5,918 nt of DNA, from positions 1 to 5,918 of the forward strand of contig URZR01000118.1 of NCBI GenBank assembly GCA_900552425.1, read 5' to 3'. Positions 1 through 5,666 of this stretch are shown here, piece by piece. This DNA is from an uncultured Collinsella sp. Its GTDB lineage: Bacteria; Actinomycetota; Coriobacteriia; Coriobacteriales; Coriobacteriaceae. The notes under the pieces were generated by a model that saw only the letters and a list, made by a program, of their open reading frames with translations, did not search any database and was not told where the DNA came from. Positions within the stretch are counted from its first letter, which is position 1; the number at the start of each line of letters is the position of its first letter. Both the position numbers and the translations under genes were made by a program.

Positions 1-1
1 G

Positions 2-229
2 CTTGACTTTGCGTGGGAGACGTTTCGCGACGAGGACCCGCTCACGCGCGGCTGCGAGCTTGCCGTGGAGGAGGTCCATCCACAAAGCGAGTGTCTGGAC
101 TGCGGCGAGGTTTTCGACCACGATCGCTTCCACTGTCGCTGTCCTCAGTGTGGTGGTGCCAACGTGCGCCTACTGCACGGCCGCGAGCTCGATATCGCAA
201 GTATCGAAATCGAAACCCCCGACGATTAG
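2..229 (+). CDS. hypA: HypA hydrogenase maturation nickel metallochaperone, 3' part
   Basis: HypA delivers nickel, with HypB, to the large subunit of [NiFe] hydrogenases in the cytoplasm. Only the last 75 residues are present, in the frame beginning at base 2 and ending at TAG 227-229. The family is usually about 113-120 aa, so roughly 40 residues, including the start and the N-terminal His that binds nickel, lie off the left edge. The visible part carries the structural zinc site as two CxxC pairs, C31-x2-C34 and C47-x2-C50 of the fragment (ECLDCG and CRCPQCGG), separated by 12 residues as is normal for HypA. The family-typical C-terminus follows (HGRELDIASIEIE). hypB starts 55 bases downstream on the same strand, the usual gene order, so the two are probably co-transcribed. 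The identification is firm from the motifs and the neighbour. Confidence 0.93.
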   Translation, partial: LDFAWETFRDEDPLTRGCELAVEEVHPQSECLDCGEVFDHDRFHCRCPQCGGANVRLLHGRELDIASIEIETPDD

Positions 230-284
230 CCCGCTAGCCATCTGGTGATGGGGTATAAAGGGGCCAAAGTAAGGAGCGCTAAGT

Positions 285-968
285 ATGGCCGAGAAAACGA
301 TTGATATTGCATCGCCGATTCTGTCGCGCAACGAGCGCCTGGCAGATCAGCTGCGTCAGCGATTTAATGAGACAAACACCTACGTGATCAATGTGCTGTC
401 GAGCCCCGGCTCGGGCAAGACCACCACGATTCTGGGCACCAACGAGCGCCTGCGTGACAAAGCCGGCCTGCGCTGTGCTGTCATCGAGGGCGATATCGCC
501 TCGGATGTCGACGCCATCACCATGAAGGAAGCCGGCATGCCCGCCATCCAGATCAACACGGGCGGTCTGTGCCACCTCGAGGGCAACATGATCATGGAGG
601 CCGTCGATGCCTTCGACCAGGCCGTCGGTCTGGAGAACATCGACGTCATCTTTATCGAAAACGTGGGCAACCTGGTCTGCCCGGTCGACTTTGACCTGGG
701 CGAGAACCTGTCCATCATGATTCTCTCGGTGCCCGAGGGCGACGACAAGCCCATCAAGTACCCGGGCATCTTCCAACACGCCGGCGCGCAGCTGCTCAAC
801 AAGGTCGACGTGGCTCCGGCTTTCGATTTTGACATGGATAGGTATACTAAGACACTCGATGACCTCAATCCGCAGGCGCCGCGGTTTGCCGTGAGCGCGC
901 GCAAGGGCGAGGGCATGGATGCCTGGTGCGATTGGCTCATCGGGCAGATTGAGCAAGCAAGGGCGTAA
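285..968 (+). CDS. hypB: HypB hydrogenase nickel incorporation GTPase
   Basis: HypB is a cytoplasmic SIMIBI-class GTPase that works with HypA to insert nickel into [NiFe]-hydrogenase precursors. The 227-aa product has a P-loop SSPGSGKTT (residues 39-47), the switch segment EGDIASDVDA (68-77), the GLCHLEG segment with the adjacent Cys96-His97 metal ligands of the G domain, the HypB signature ENVGNLVCP (125-133) with Cys132, the NKVD guanine-specificity motif (172-175) and an SA motif near 204. The ATG at 285 is preceded by AAGGAG (271-276) at 8-base spacing, which fixes the start. There is no N-terminal CxxCGC high-affinity nickel motif and no His-rich stretch before the G domain, so this is the short form that relies on the G-domain metal site. 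It follows hypA on the same strand, supporting a hyp operon whose remaining genes would lie off the left edge or elsewhere. Confidence 0.97.
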   Translation: MAEKTIDIASPILSRNERLADQLRQRFNETNTYVINVLSSPGSGKTTTILGTNERLRDKAGLRCAVIEGDIASDVDAITMKEAGMPAIQINTGGLCHLEGNMIMEAVDAFDQAVGLENIDVIFIENVGNLVCPVDFDLGENLSIMILSVPEGDDKPIKYPGIFQHAGAQLLNKVDVAPAFDFDMDRYTKTLDDLNPQAPRFAVSARKGEGMDAWCDWLIGQIEQARA

Positions 969-1010
969 GTCGGCCGCCATACGGGCGGGCGTAGCCGCAG
1001 AGACACGAGA

Positions 1011-1016
1011 TAGGAG
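1011..1016 (+). promoter_or_regulatory. Ribosome binding site deciding the TTG start of the topoisomerase gene
   Basis: TAGGAG sits 6 bases before the TTG at 1023. The encoded protein opens with MKLIIAEKNDAARQIAE, which matches the TOPRIM opening of type IA topoisomerases, including its catalytic Glu. An in-frame start further downstream would lose that residue, so the rare TTG is the real start. Confidence 0.75.
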
Positions 1017-1022
1017 CCTCTT

Positions 1023-3617
1023 TTGAAGCTCATCATCGCAGAGAAAAACGACGCCGCGCGTCAGATTGCCGAGCGTCTGTCCACGGGCAAACCCAAAAAG
1101 GACAAGGTGTACAACACCGCCATCTACCGTTTTGAGTGGAAGGGCGAGGAGTGCGTGACCATCGGCCTTGCCGGTCACATCCTTGCGCCCGATTTTTGCG
1201 ACAGCGTGCTGTTCGATAAAAAGCTGGGCTGGTATTCGGTTACCGAGGACGGCGAGATGCTGCCGGCCGATATGCCCGATGGCCTGGCCCGCCCGCCGTA
1301 CGACACCAAGCGCAAGCCGTTCCTTGCCGATGGTATCTCCATCAAGGGCTGGAAGCTCGAGAGCCTGCCTTACCTCACCTGGGCGCCCGTCATTAAGCTG
1401 CCGGCCGAAAAGGAGCTCATCCGCTCGCTCAAGAACCTTGCCAAGAAGTCCGACAGCGTCATTATCGCCACGGACTTCGACCGCGAGGGCGAACTGATCG
1501 GTTCGGACGCCCTCAACAAGGTGCGCGAGGTTGCGCCCGACTTGCCGGTCGCCCGCGCCCAGTATTCTTCGTTTACCAAGGCCGAGATTACGCAGGCCTT
1601 CGATAATCTTGTCTCGCTCGACCAGAATCTGGCCGACGCCGGCGAGAGCCGCCAGCACATCGACCTCATTTGGGGCGCGGTGCTCACGCGCTACCTGACG
1701 CTCGCCAAGTTTGGCGGCTTTGGCAACGTGCGCTCCGCCGGCCGCGTGCAGACTCCGACGCTCGCCCTGGTGGTCGAGCGCGAACGCGAACGCATGGCGT
1801 TTGTGCCCGAGGACTATTGGCAGATTCGCGGCATGGGTGCCGCTCAGGGTGCTGCCGAGGATGACCGCTTTAAGATTGCGCACAAGACGACACGTTTTAC
1901 CGACAAAGATGCTGCCGAGACGGCGTACGGCCACGTCGACGGCGCTACGACGGCAACCGTCGCCGCGGTGACCAAGCGCTCCCGCAAGCAGCAGCCGCCC
2001 ACGCCGTTTGCGACGACCTCGCTGCAGGCTGCCGCCGCGGCCGAGGGCATCTCACCTGCACGTACCATGCGCATCGCCGAGTCCCTCTACATGGCGGGCC
2101 TCATCAGCTACCCGCGTGTCGACAACACCGTGTATCCCGCGACGCTCGATTTGGGCGCCGTGGTGAGTGACCTGGCAAAGATCAACCCGGCGCTGGCGCC
2201 CGTGTGCAAAAAGGTACTCGCTGGTCCCATGAAGCCCACGCGCGGTAAAGTCGAGACCACCGACCACCCGCCTATCTACCCCACGGGCGAGGGCGATCCG
2301 TCCACGCTCGACGGCGGCCAGCGCAAGCTCTACGACCTCATCGCCCGTCGCTTCCTGGCGACGCTTATGGGTCCCGCGACCATCGAGAACACCAAGCTCG
2401 AGCTCGACGTGAACGGTGAGCCGTTCGTGGCTTCGGGCGATGTGCTCGTGACTCCGGGCTTCCGCGAGGCGTATCCGTATGGACTTAAGCGCGACGAGCA
2501 GATGCCGCCGCTGATGCAGGGCGATACGGTCGACGTTTTCGACATTAAACTCGAGGCCAAGCAGACCGAGCCGCCCGCGCGCTACAGCCAGGGCAAGCTC
2601 GTGCAGGAGATGGAAAAGCGCGGCCTGGGTACCAAGTCCACGCGTGCGAGCATCATCGAGCGCCTGTATGCCGTGCGCTATCTCAAAAATGATCCCGTTG
2701 AGCCGAGCCAGCTGGGCATCGCCATCATCGATGCGCTGACGCAATTTGCCCCGCGCATCACGAGCCCCGATATGACCAGCGAGCTCGACGGCGACATGAC
2801 TCGCGTCGAGCGCGGCGAGGACACCGAAGAGCATGTCGTGACGCACTCGCGTGCGCTGCTGGCCGGCGTGCTCGACGAGCTGCTCAAGCATACGCAGGAG
2901 CTCGGCGACGCCATCAGCGACGCCGTCACGGCCGATGCGCGCGTGGGCGCCTGCCCCAAGTGCGGCAAGGACCTGGTTATGAAGACGAGCGCCAAGACCC
3001 GCGGCAGCTTCATTGGCTGCATGGGCTGGCCCGACTGCGACGTGACCTATCCGGTGCCGAGCGGCGTCAAGGTGAGCCCGCTCGAGGGCGAGGCCGCCGT
3101 GTGCCCCGAGTGCGGTGCGCCGCGCATCAAGTGTCAGCCGTTCCGCCAGAAGGCTTTCGAGATCTGCGTGAACCCGAGGTGCCCCACCAACTACGAGCCT
3201 GACCTTAAGGTGGGCGAGTGCAAGGTGTGCGCCGAGGCCGGACGCCATGGCGACCTGATCGCGCACAAGAGCGAGAAGAGCGGCAAGCGCTTTATCCGCT
3301 GCACCAACTACGATGACTGTGGCGTGAGCTATCCTCTACCGGCGCGCGGTAAGCTCGAGGCGACGGGTGAGACCTGCCCCGAGTGCGGCGCTCCCATCGT
3401 GGTGGTCAACACGGCGCGCGGCCCGTGGCGCATCTGCGTGAACATGGACTGCCCGACCAAGGAGAAGAAGCCCGCCCGCGGCCGCAAGACCGCGACTAAG
3501 GCGAGCTCGGCAAAGAAGACGACGGCGGCCAAGAAGACCACGGCTAAGAAAGCCACTGCCGCCAAGAAGACGACCGCGAAGAAGTCGACTGCCAAGAAAA
3601 CAACCGCCGACAAGTAA
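1023..3617 (+). CDS. topA: Type IA DNA topoisomerase (archaeal-type topoisomerase I) with four zinc ribbons and a basic tail
   Basis: This enzyme relaxes negatively supercoiled DNA by single-strand passage through a 5'-phosphotyrosine link. The 864-aa product has a TOPRIM domain with Glu7 (IIAEKND) and the DFDREGE motif (151-157, the metal-binding DxDxE), the conserved RSAGRVQTPTL segment (237-247), the catalytic Tyr363 in ISYPRVDNTVYP (361-372), TDHPPIYPT (413-421) and RGLGTKSTRASII (533-545). YPRxDNTVYP and DHPPIYPT resemble archaeal topoisomerase I more than the Escherichia coli form. Zinc ribbons follow with cysteines at 644/647/666/672, 694/697/715/720, 733/736/760/766 and 785/788/805/810. 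The end (about 816-864) is a Lys/Ala/Thr tail like those that help actinobacterial TopA bind DNA. It lies 54 bases after hypB with no terminator visible between. One oddity is Val366, where Thr is usual in the YPRTD motif. The family is certain, while the archaeal-type label rests on motif memory. Confidence 0.97.
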   Translation: MKLIIAEKNDAARQIAERLSTGKPKKDKVYNTAIYRFEWKGEECVTIGLAGHILAPDFCDSVLFDKKLGWYSVTEDGEMLPADMPDGLARPPYDTKRKPFLADGISIKGWKLESLPYLTWAPVIKLPAEKELIRSLKNLAKKSDSVIIATDFDREGELIGSDALNKVREVAPDLPVARAQYSSFTKAEITQAFDNLVSLDQNLADAGESRQHIDLIWGAVLTRYLTLAKFGGFGNVRSAGRVQTPTLALVVERERERMAFVPEDYWQIRGMGAAQGAAEDDRFKIAHKTTRFTDKDAAETAYGHVDGATTATVAAVTKRSRKQQPPTPFATTSLQAAAAAEGISPARTMRIAESLYMAGLISYPRVDNTVYPATLDLGAVVSDLAKINPALAPVCKKVLAGPMKPTRGKVETTDHPPIYPTGEGDPSTLDGGQRKLYDLIARRFLATLMGPATIENTKLELDVNGEPFVASGDVLVTPGFREAYPYGLKRDEQMPPLMQGDTVDVFDIKLEAKQTEPPARYSQGKLVQEMEKRGLGTKSTRASIIERLYAVRYLKNDPVEPSQLGIAIIDALTQFAPRITSPDMTSELDGDMTRVERGEDTEEHVVTHSRALLAGVLDELLKHTQELGDAISDAVTADARVGACPKCGKDLVMKTSAKTRGSFIGCMGWPDCDVTYPVPSGVKVSPLEGEAAVCPECGAPRIKCQPFRQKAFEICVNPRCPTNYEPDLKVGECKVCAEAGRHGDLIAHKSEKSGKRFIRCTNYDDCGVSYPLPARGKLEATGETCPECGAPIVVVNTARGPWRICVNMDCPTKEKKPARGRKTATKASSAKKTTAAKKTTAKKATAAKKTTAKKSTAKKTTADK
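2952..3452 (+). repeat. Tandemly duplicated zinc-ribbon pair inside the topoisomerase gene
   Basis: Two modules, bases 2952-3182 and 3219-3452, each encode two zinc ribbons. The first ribbon of each module ends in a matching pattern: FIGCMGWPDCDVTYPVP against FIRCTNYDDCGVSYPLP. The second ribbon of each begins CPECGAP and ends ICVNPRCPT against ICVNMDCPT. The order is therefore A-B-A'-B', pointing to duplication of a two-ribbon unit. The repeat is clear in the protein and diverged in the DNA, so it looks old. Confidence 0.8.
3513..3608 (+). repeat. Repeats encoding the KK[TAS]TA lysine-rich tail
   Basis: Residues 831-862 of the topoisomerase are six near-identical KK[TAS]TA units, beginning at residues 831, 837, 842, 848, 853 and 858, some separated by one extra Ala. 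The composition resembles histone H1 or HU-type basic tails. The DNA is built from repeated AAGAAG plus ACG/ACC/ACT codons, so its length could vary between strains by slippage or recombination. Confidence 0.8.
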
Positions 3618-3639
3618 CGGCGCAGTCGAAACATTGCCC

Positions 3640-3680
3640 AAAAAACGAGCGAGGACCCCGCGATCCTCGCTCGTTTTTTT
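3640..3680. terminator. Rho-independent terminator, probably bidirectional, between convergent genes
   Basis: A perfect 16-bp inverted repeat, 3640-3655 against 3664-3679, encloses an 8-base loop. The GC-rich core is CGAGCGAGGA paired with TCCTCGCTCG. It is flanked by six A on the left and seven T on the right (3674-3680), so either strand gives a hairpin followed by a U run. It begins 22 bases after the stop of the + strand topoisomerase and lies beyond the 3' end of the convergent - strand gene, which fits shared termination. Confidence 0.93.
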
Positions 3681-3682
3681 GA

Positions 3683-3740
3683 CCGGCAGTTAGGGACGTT
3701 CTTTTTCTGCCGGCAGTTTAGGAACGTCCCTAACTGCCGG
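3683..3740. repeat. REP-like intergenic palindrome with 19-bp arms
   Basis: The left arm CCGGCAGTTAGGGACGTTC (3683-3701) is the exact reverse complement of the right arm 3722-3740, with a 20-base spacer. The spacer holds the 10-bp palindrome CTGCCGGCAG (3707-3716), followed by a diverged direct copy of the arm. The sequence can therefore fold as one long hairpin, or as two smaller ones in which the centre pairs with either end. It begins two bases after the terminator and ends 18 bases before the stop codon of the - strand gene. GC-rich palindromes carrying an AGGGACGTTC-like core are known as dispersed repeats in many bacteria, sometimes tied to REP-associated Y1 transposases. Membership of such a family is inferred here, not shown. 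Confidence 0.7.
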
Positions 3741-3758
3741 CTCGGGAACGACAAAGCG

Positions 3759-4742
3759 TTAGTTCACTTCGACGGGTTTGGCGCCGGGATAGCGCTCCTC
3801 AAAGTCTAGGCGGTACTTATTGTCATTGGTGCCCGCCACGTTGTCGCGCGACAGCGGCGCCACGATCTCATTCTTGTGGTCCGCAGGCTTGGCGTATTTC
3901 AGGCTGATCTCCCAGGCATCACAGATTGCGTCAATGCGGTGATCCAGGTCGTCGTACAGGGCGATGATGTCCTTCCAGGAGCTGTAGTTTTTGGAGCTCG
4001 TCGGGACGTCCAGGTCCTCGACGATGTCGTAATACTGCTCGATGGTGTCCTCCGTGCGCTCGGCGACGTCGGCGAGATTTTGACGGGTGGTTCGATCCTC
4101 TTCCAGATAGTTGCCGTTGAAGTTCTGCGCGCAGCCACGGACGTAGTTGTCGAGGTCTTCGAGCAGGTCGTAGTACTCGCTCAGGCGACGGTAGAGGTTT
4201 TGCTCGGAGAGGGTCGCTTCGCCGCCATCCTCGTCGTCATCGTCATCATCGTCGTACAGGCTGTTGGGATCGCCGAGAGGCTTTAGGTCATCGTCGTCGA
4301 CGTCATGGTGCAGCTTAGCTACCTCGGCAGTCGTCTGCGTGGCGGCGTTGTCGAAAGGCTTGATCACAAAGAAAACGACCAGGGCGATGATGATCGCCAC
4401 CAGCACAACGATAACAGCGATAAGCGGCCCGGTGCCGCTCTTTTTGGGAGCGGGGGTCTGTGGCGAAGCGGGCGCGTATGCGGGAGCCGGCTGCTGTTGG
4501 GGCGAGCCGCTCGCGACGGGTATGCGCTGCGTGGTCTCGACGGTCGCGGGGCCTGCGGCGGGGTCGGGGCTATAGGCGAGGGGGTCGTCCGCCTTGGCTT
4601 GCGGCGTATCAAGGGAGCCGGTCTGCTCAAAAGCGGGCTGGCTATCGCTCGCGGCTGTTTGCTCAACGGGTGCACCGCACGAGGTGCAGAACTTGGCATC
4701 ATCTGCAAGAAGCTTGCCGCACGAGGCACAATACCGAGACAT
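3759..4742 (-). CDS. Zinc-ribbon single-pass membrane protein with acidic outer domain, function unknown
   Basis: The 327-aa product starts MSRYCASCGKLL and has an N-terminal zinc ribbon (Cys5, Cys8, Cys19, Cys22) of the double-CxxC type. A disordered Pro/Gln/Ala-rich linker (about 28-100) follows, then Lys100-Lys101 and one strongly hydrophobic segment (about 105-127). The rest is an acidic C-terminal region with HHDVDDDD (145-152), a run of seven Asp (164-170) and mostly helical, Tyr/Asp/Leu-rich sequence from about 178 to 285. The basic residues before the membrane segment suggest the ribbon is cytoplasmic and the acidic part outside. No signal peptide or catalytic motif is seen. The ATG at 4742 is chosen over a GTG at 4760 because GAAAGGAG stands 5 bases before it and itself lies inside the longer reading. 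The gene is convergent with the topoisomerase and divergent from tmk, so it is probably its own transcription unit. The role cannot be assigned. Confidence 0.88.
   Translation of the reverse strand: MSRYCASCGKLLADDAKFCTSCGAPVEQTAASDSQPAFEQTGSLDTPQAKADDPLAYSPDPAAGPATVETTQRIPVASGSPQQQPAPAYAPASPQTPAPKKSGTGPLIAVIVVLVAIIIALVVFFVIKPFDNAATQTTAEVAKLHHDVDDDDLKPLGDPNSLYDDDDDDDEDGGEATLSEQNLYRRLSEYYDLLEDLDNYVRGCAQNFNGNYLEEDRTTRQNLADVAERTEDTIEQYYDIVEDLDVPTSSKNYSSWKDIIALYDDLDHRIDAICDAWEISLKYAKPADHKNEIVAPLSRDNVAGTNDNKYRLDFEERYPGAKPVEVN
4227..4253 (-). repeat. GAY trinucleotide run encoding an aspartate stretch
   Basis: Nine consecutive codons of the zinc-ribbon membrane protein read seven Asp, one Glu and one Asp. 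On the - strand this is a nearly pure GAC/GAT run, a simple-sequence tract that could vary in length between strains. It lies in the part predicted to be outside the membrane. Confidence 0.8.
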
Positions 4743-4747
4743 TGCCA

Positions 4748-4755
4748 CTCCTTTC
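4748..4755 (-). promoter_or_regulatory. Ribosome binding site deciding the start of the zinc-ribbon membrane protein
   Basis: On the - strand, GAAAGGAG is followed by 5 bases and then ATG at 4742-4740. This strong site argues against the in-frame GTG at 4760-4758, which lies upstream of it and has no comparable site. Confidence 0.85.
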
Positions 4756-4779
4756 GCCACATTTCAATGCAATACGACG

Positions 4780-4808
4780 ATTATACCCAGCATCCAAAAT
4801 TCCCCATC
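4780..4808 (-). promoter_or_regulatory. Candidate sigma-70 promoter for the zinc-ribbon membrane protein
   Basis: The - strand carries a perfect TATAAT (4785-4780), 37 bases before the start codon. At 17-base spacing the -35 position (4808-4803) reads GATGGG, a poor match, so the call rests mainly on the -10 box and its location. The large palindrome at 4811 begins just upstream of this -35 position. Confidence 0.5.
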
Positions 4809-4810
4809 AT

Positions 4811-4879
4811 AAGTTGCGGTGAAATAGGGACTGTTTGGCGGTCTCAGAGCTTCAATCAGCCCCTATTTCACCGCAACTT
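4811..4879. repeat. Intergenic palindrome with 19-bp arms between divergent genes
   Basis: The left arm AAGTTGCGGTGAAATAGGG (4811-4829) is the exact reverse complement of 4861-4879. After one mismatch three more base pairs (CTG with CAG) extend the stem, leaving a 23-base loop. It contains TAGGGACTGTTT, close to the TAGGGACGTTCT of the palindrome at 3683-3740, and has arms of identical length, so both may belong to one REP-like or MITE-like family. There is no T run at either end, so it is not a typical terminator. It could also be a regulator-binding site for the two divergent genes, though a 69-bp hairpin is long for an operator. Confidence 0.65.
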
Positions 4880-4899
4880 TGGAAAGGCGCCTTTAGCCA

Positions 4900-4929
4900 T
4901 TGGGGACGCGCCGAGCACTGGGGTATCAT
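4900..4929 (+). promoter_or_regulatory. Weak candidate promoter for tmk-holB
   Basis: TATCAT (4924-4929), one base from the -10 consensus, lies 18 bases after TTGGGG (4900-4905), which matches only TTG of the -35 consensus. It stands 52 bases before the tmk start and after the palindrome, a sensible place for the promoter of this operon. The match is weak and other placements are possible. Confidence 0.3.
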
Positions 4930-4981
4930 GGCCTAGTTGATATATCTGCATTTACGCGCCTTGTAGGAAGGGGCTGCGCCC

Positions 4982-5665
4982 ATGGCTTTTGAGCCTGCTC
5001 AACATAGCTTTATCACGCTCGAGGGCGTCGACGGTGCCGGCAAGTCCACGCAGGCGCGTCTGCTTGCCCGTGCGCTCGACCTCGCTGGCTATCAGGTCGT
5101 AACTCTGCGCGAGCCGGGTGGCACTGCCATCAGCGAAAAGATTCGCGCCCTGCTGCTCGACCCCGCCAACACGGCGATGGGAGACACCTGCGAGTTGCTG
5201 CTCTACGAGGCGGCGCGCGCCCAGTTGGTGCACGAGGTCATAGCCCCCGCCCTTGCGGCCGGCAAGGTGGTCCTGTGCGATCGCTTCTACGATTCCACGA
5301 CCTGCTACCAGGCATTTGCCGACGGCCTCGATCGCCAGATGGTGCGCGACGCCAACAACCTGGCCGTCGCGGGAACGCACCCGGCGCTCACACTCGTCTA
5401 CCACATCACGCCCGAGCAGGCGGCGCTGCGCATGGCGGCCCGCGGTGCGACCGATCGCATGGAGGCCAAGGGCATGGCCTTCCAGGAGCGTGTCTATCAG
5501 GGATTTTGTGCCATTGCCGCCGAGGAGCCAGACCGCGTAAAGCTCATCGACGCGACCGCGTCCATCGAAGACGTCTTCGCGCAGACGGTCGAGCAGGTTC
5601 GCGCGTACGGTCTCGACATTCCGCGGGAAGCCGTCGCCGCCGCGCTTGCCAAGGAGGCCGAGTAA
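4982..5665 (+). CDS. tmk: Thymidylate kinase (dTMP kinase)
   Basis: This cytoplasmic enzyme phosphorylates dTMP to dTDP with ATP, the step that commits thymidylate to dTTP for DNA synthesis. The 227-aa product shows the P-loop EGVDGAGKSTQ (14-24), the dTMP-contacting REPGGT (43-48), EAARAQ (76-81), the family signature DRFYDSTTCYQ (100-110) and a lid segment with TDRMEAKG (157-164). Length is slightly above the common 205-215 aa. The ATG at 4982 is preceded by AGGAAGGG (4965-4972) at 9-base spacing. holB starts one base after the stop, a very common bacterial arrangement and good support for both calls. It opens a new + strand unit, divergent from the zinc-ribbon protein. Where most family members have Leu-Asp in the strand before the lid, this protein reads VYHITPEQ (139-146), a minor departure. 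Confidence 0.97.
   Translation: MAFEPAQHSFITLEGVDGAGKSTQARLLARALDLAGYQVVTLREPGGTAISEKIRALLLDPANTAMGDTCELLLYEAARAQLVHEVIAPALAAGKVVLCDRFYDSTTCYQAFADGLDRQMVRDANNLAVAGTHPALTLVYHITPEQAALRMAARGATDRMEAKGMAFQERVYQGFCAIAAEEPDRVKLIDATASIEDVFAQTVEQVRAYGLDIPREAVAAALAKEAE
5651..5657 (+). promoter_or_regulatory. holB ribosome binding site embedded in the end of tmk
   Basis: AAGGAGG stands 9 bases before the ATG at 5667 and lies inside the last codons of tmk, where it encodes the Lys-Glu of its C-terminus. With only one base between the tmk stop and the holB start, this supports translational coupling of the two genes. Confidence 0.75.
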
Positions 5666-5666
5666 C

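Noticed and set aside
238..251. Small hairpin CCATC/GATGG between hypA and hypB
   Set aside because: A 5-bp stem with no T run is within chance expectation and is not a terminator.
230..284. TATAAA at 254-259 upstream of hypB as a promoter
   Set aside because: No reasonable -35 box lies at the right distance, and hypA-hypB spacing suits co-transcription.
279..1934. Long open frame on the - strand across hypB and the first part of the topoisomerase gene
   Set aside because: It lies antisense to two firmly identified genes, has no recognisable domain, and is the expected by-product of high GC at third codon positions.
2052..3266. 404-codon open frame on the - strand inside the topoisomerase gene
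   Set aside because: It is fully antisense to a conserved gene, has Ala/Arg/His-rich composition typical of shadow frames, and has no motif.
3683..3740. The palindrome as a CRISPR unit or insertion sequence end
   Set aside because: There is no regular repeat-spacer array, and no transposase gene lies in the window.
4305..4940. Open frame on the + strand antisense to the zinc-ribbon protein and into the intergenic region
   Set aside because: It has no good ribosome binding site, would read through the palindrome, and shows no domain. The - strand gene has a clear start and zinc-ribbon motif.
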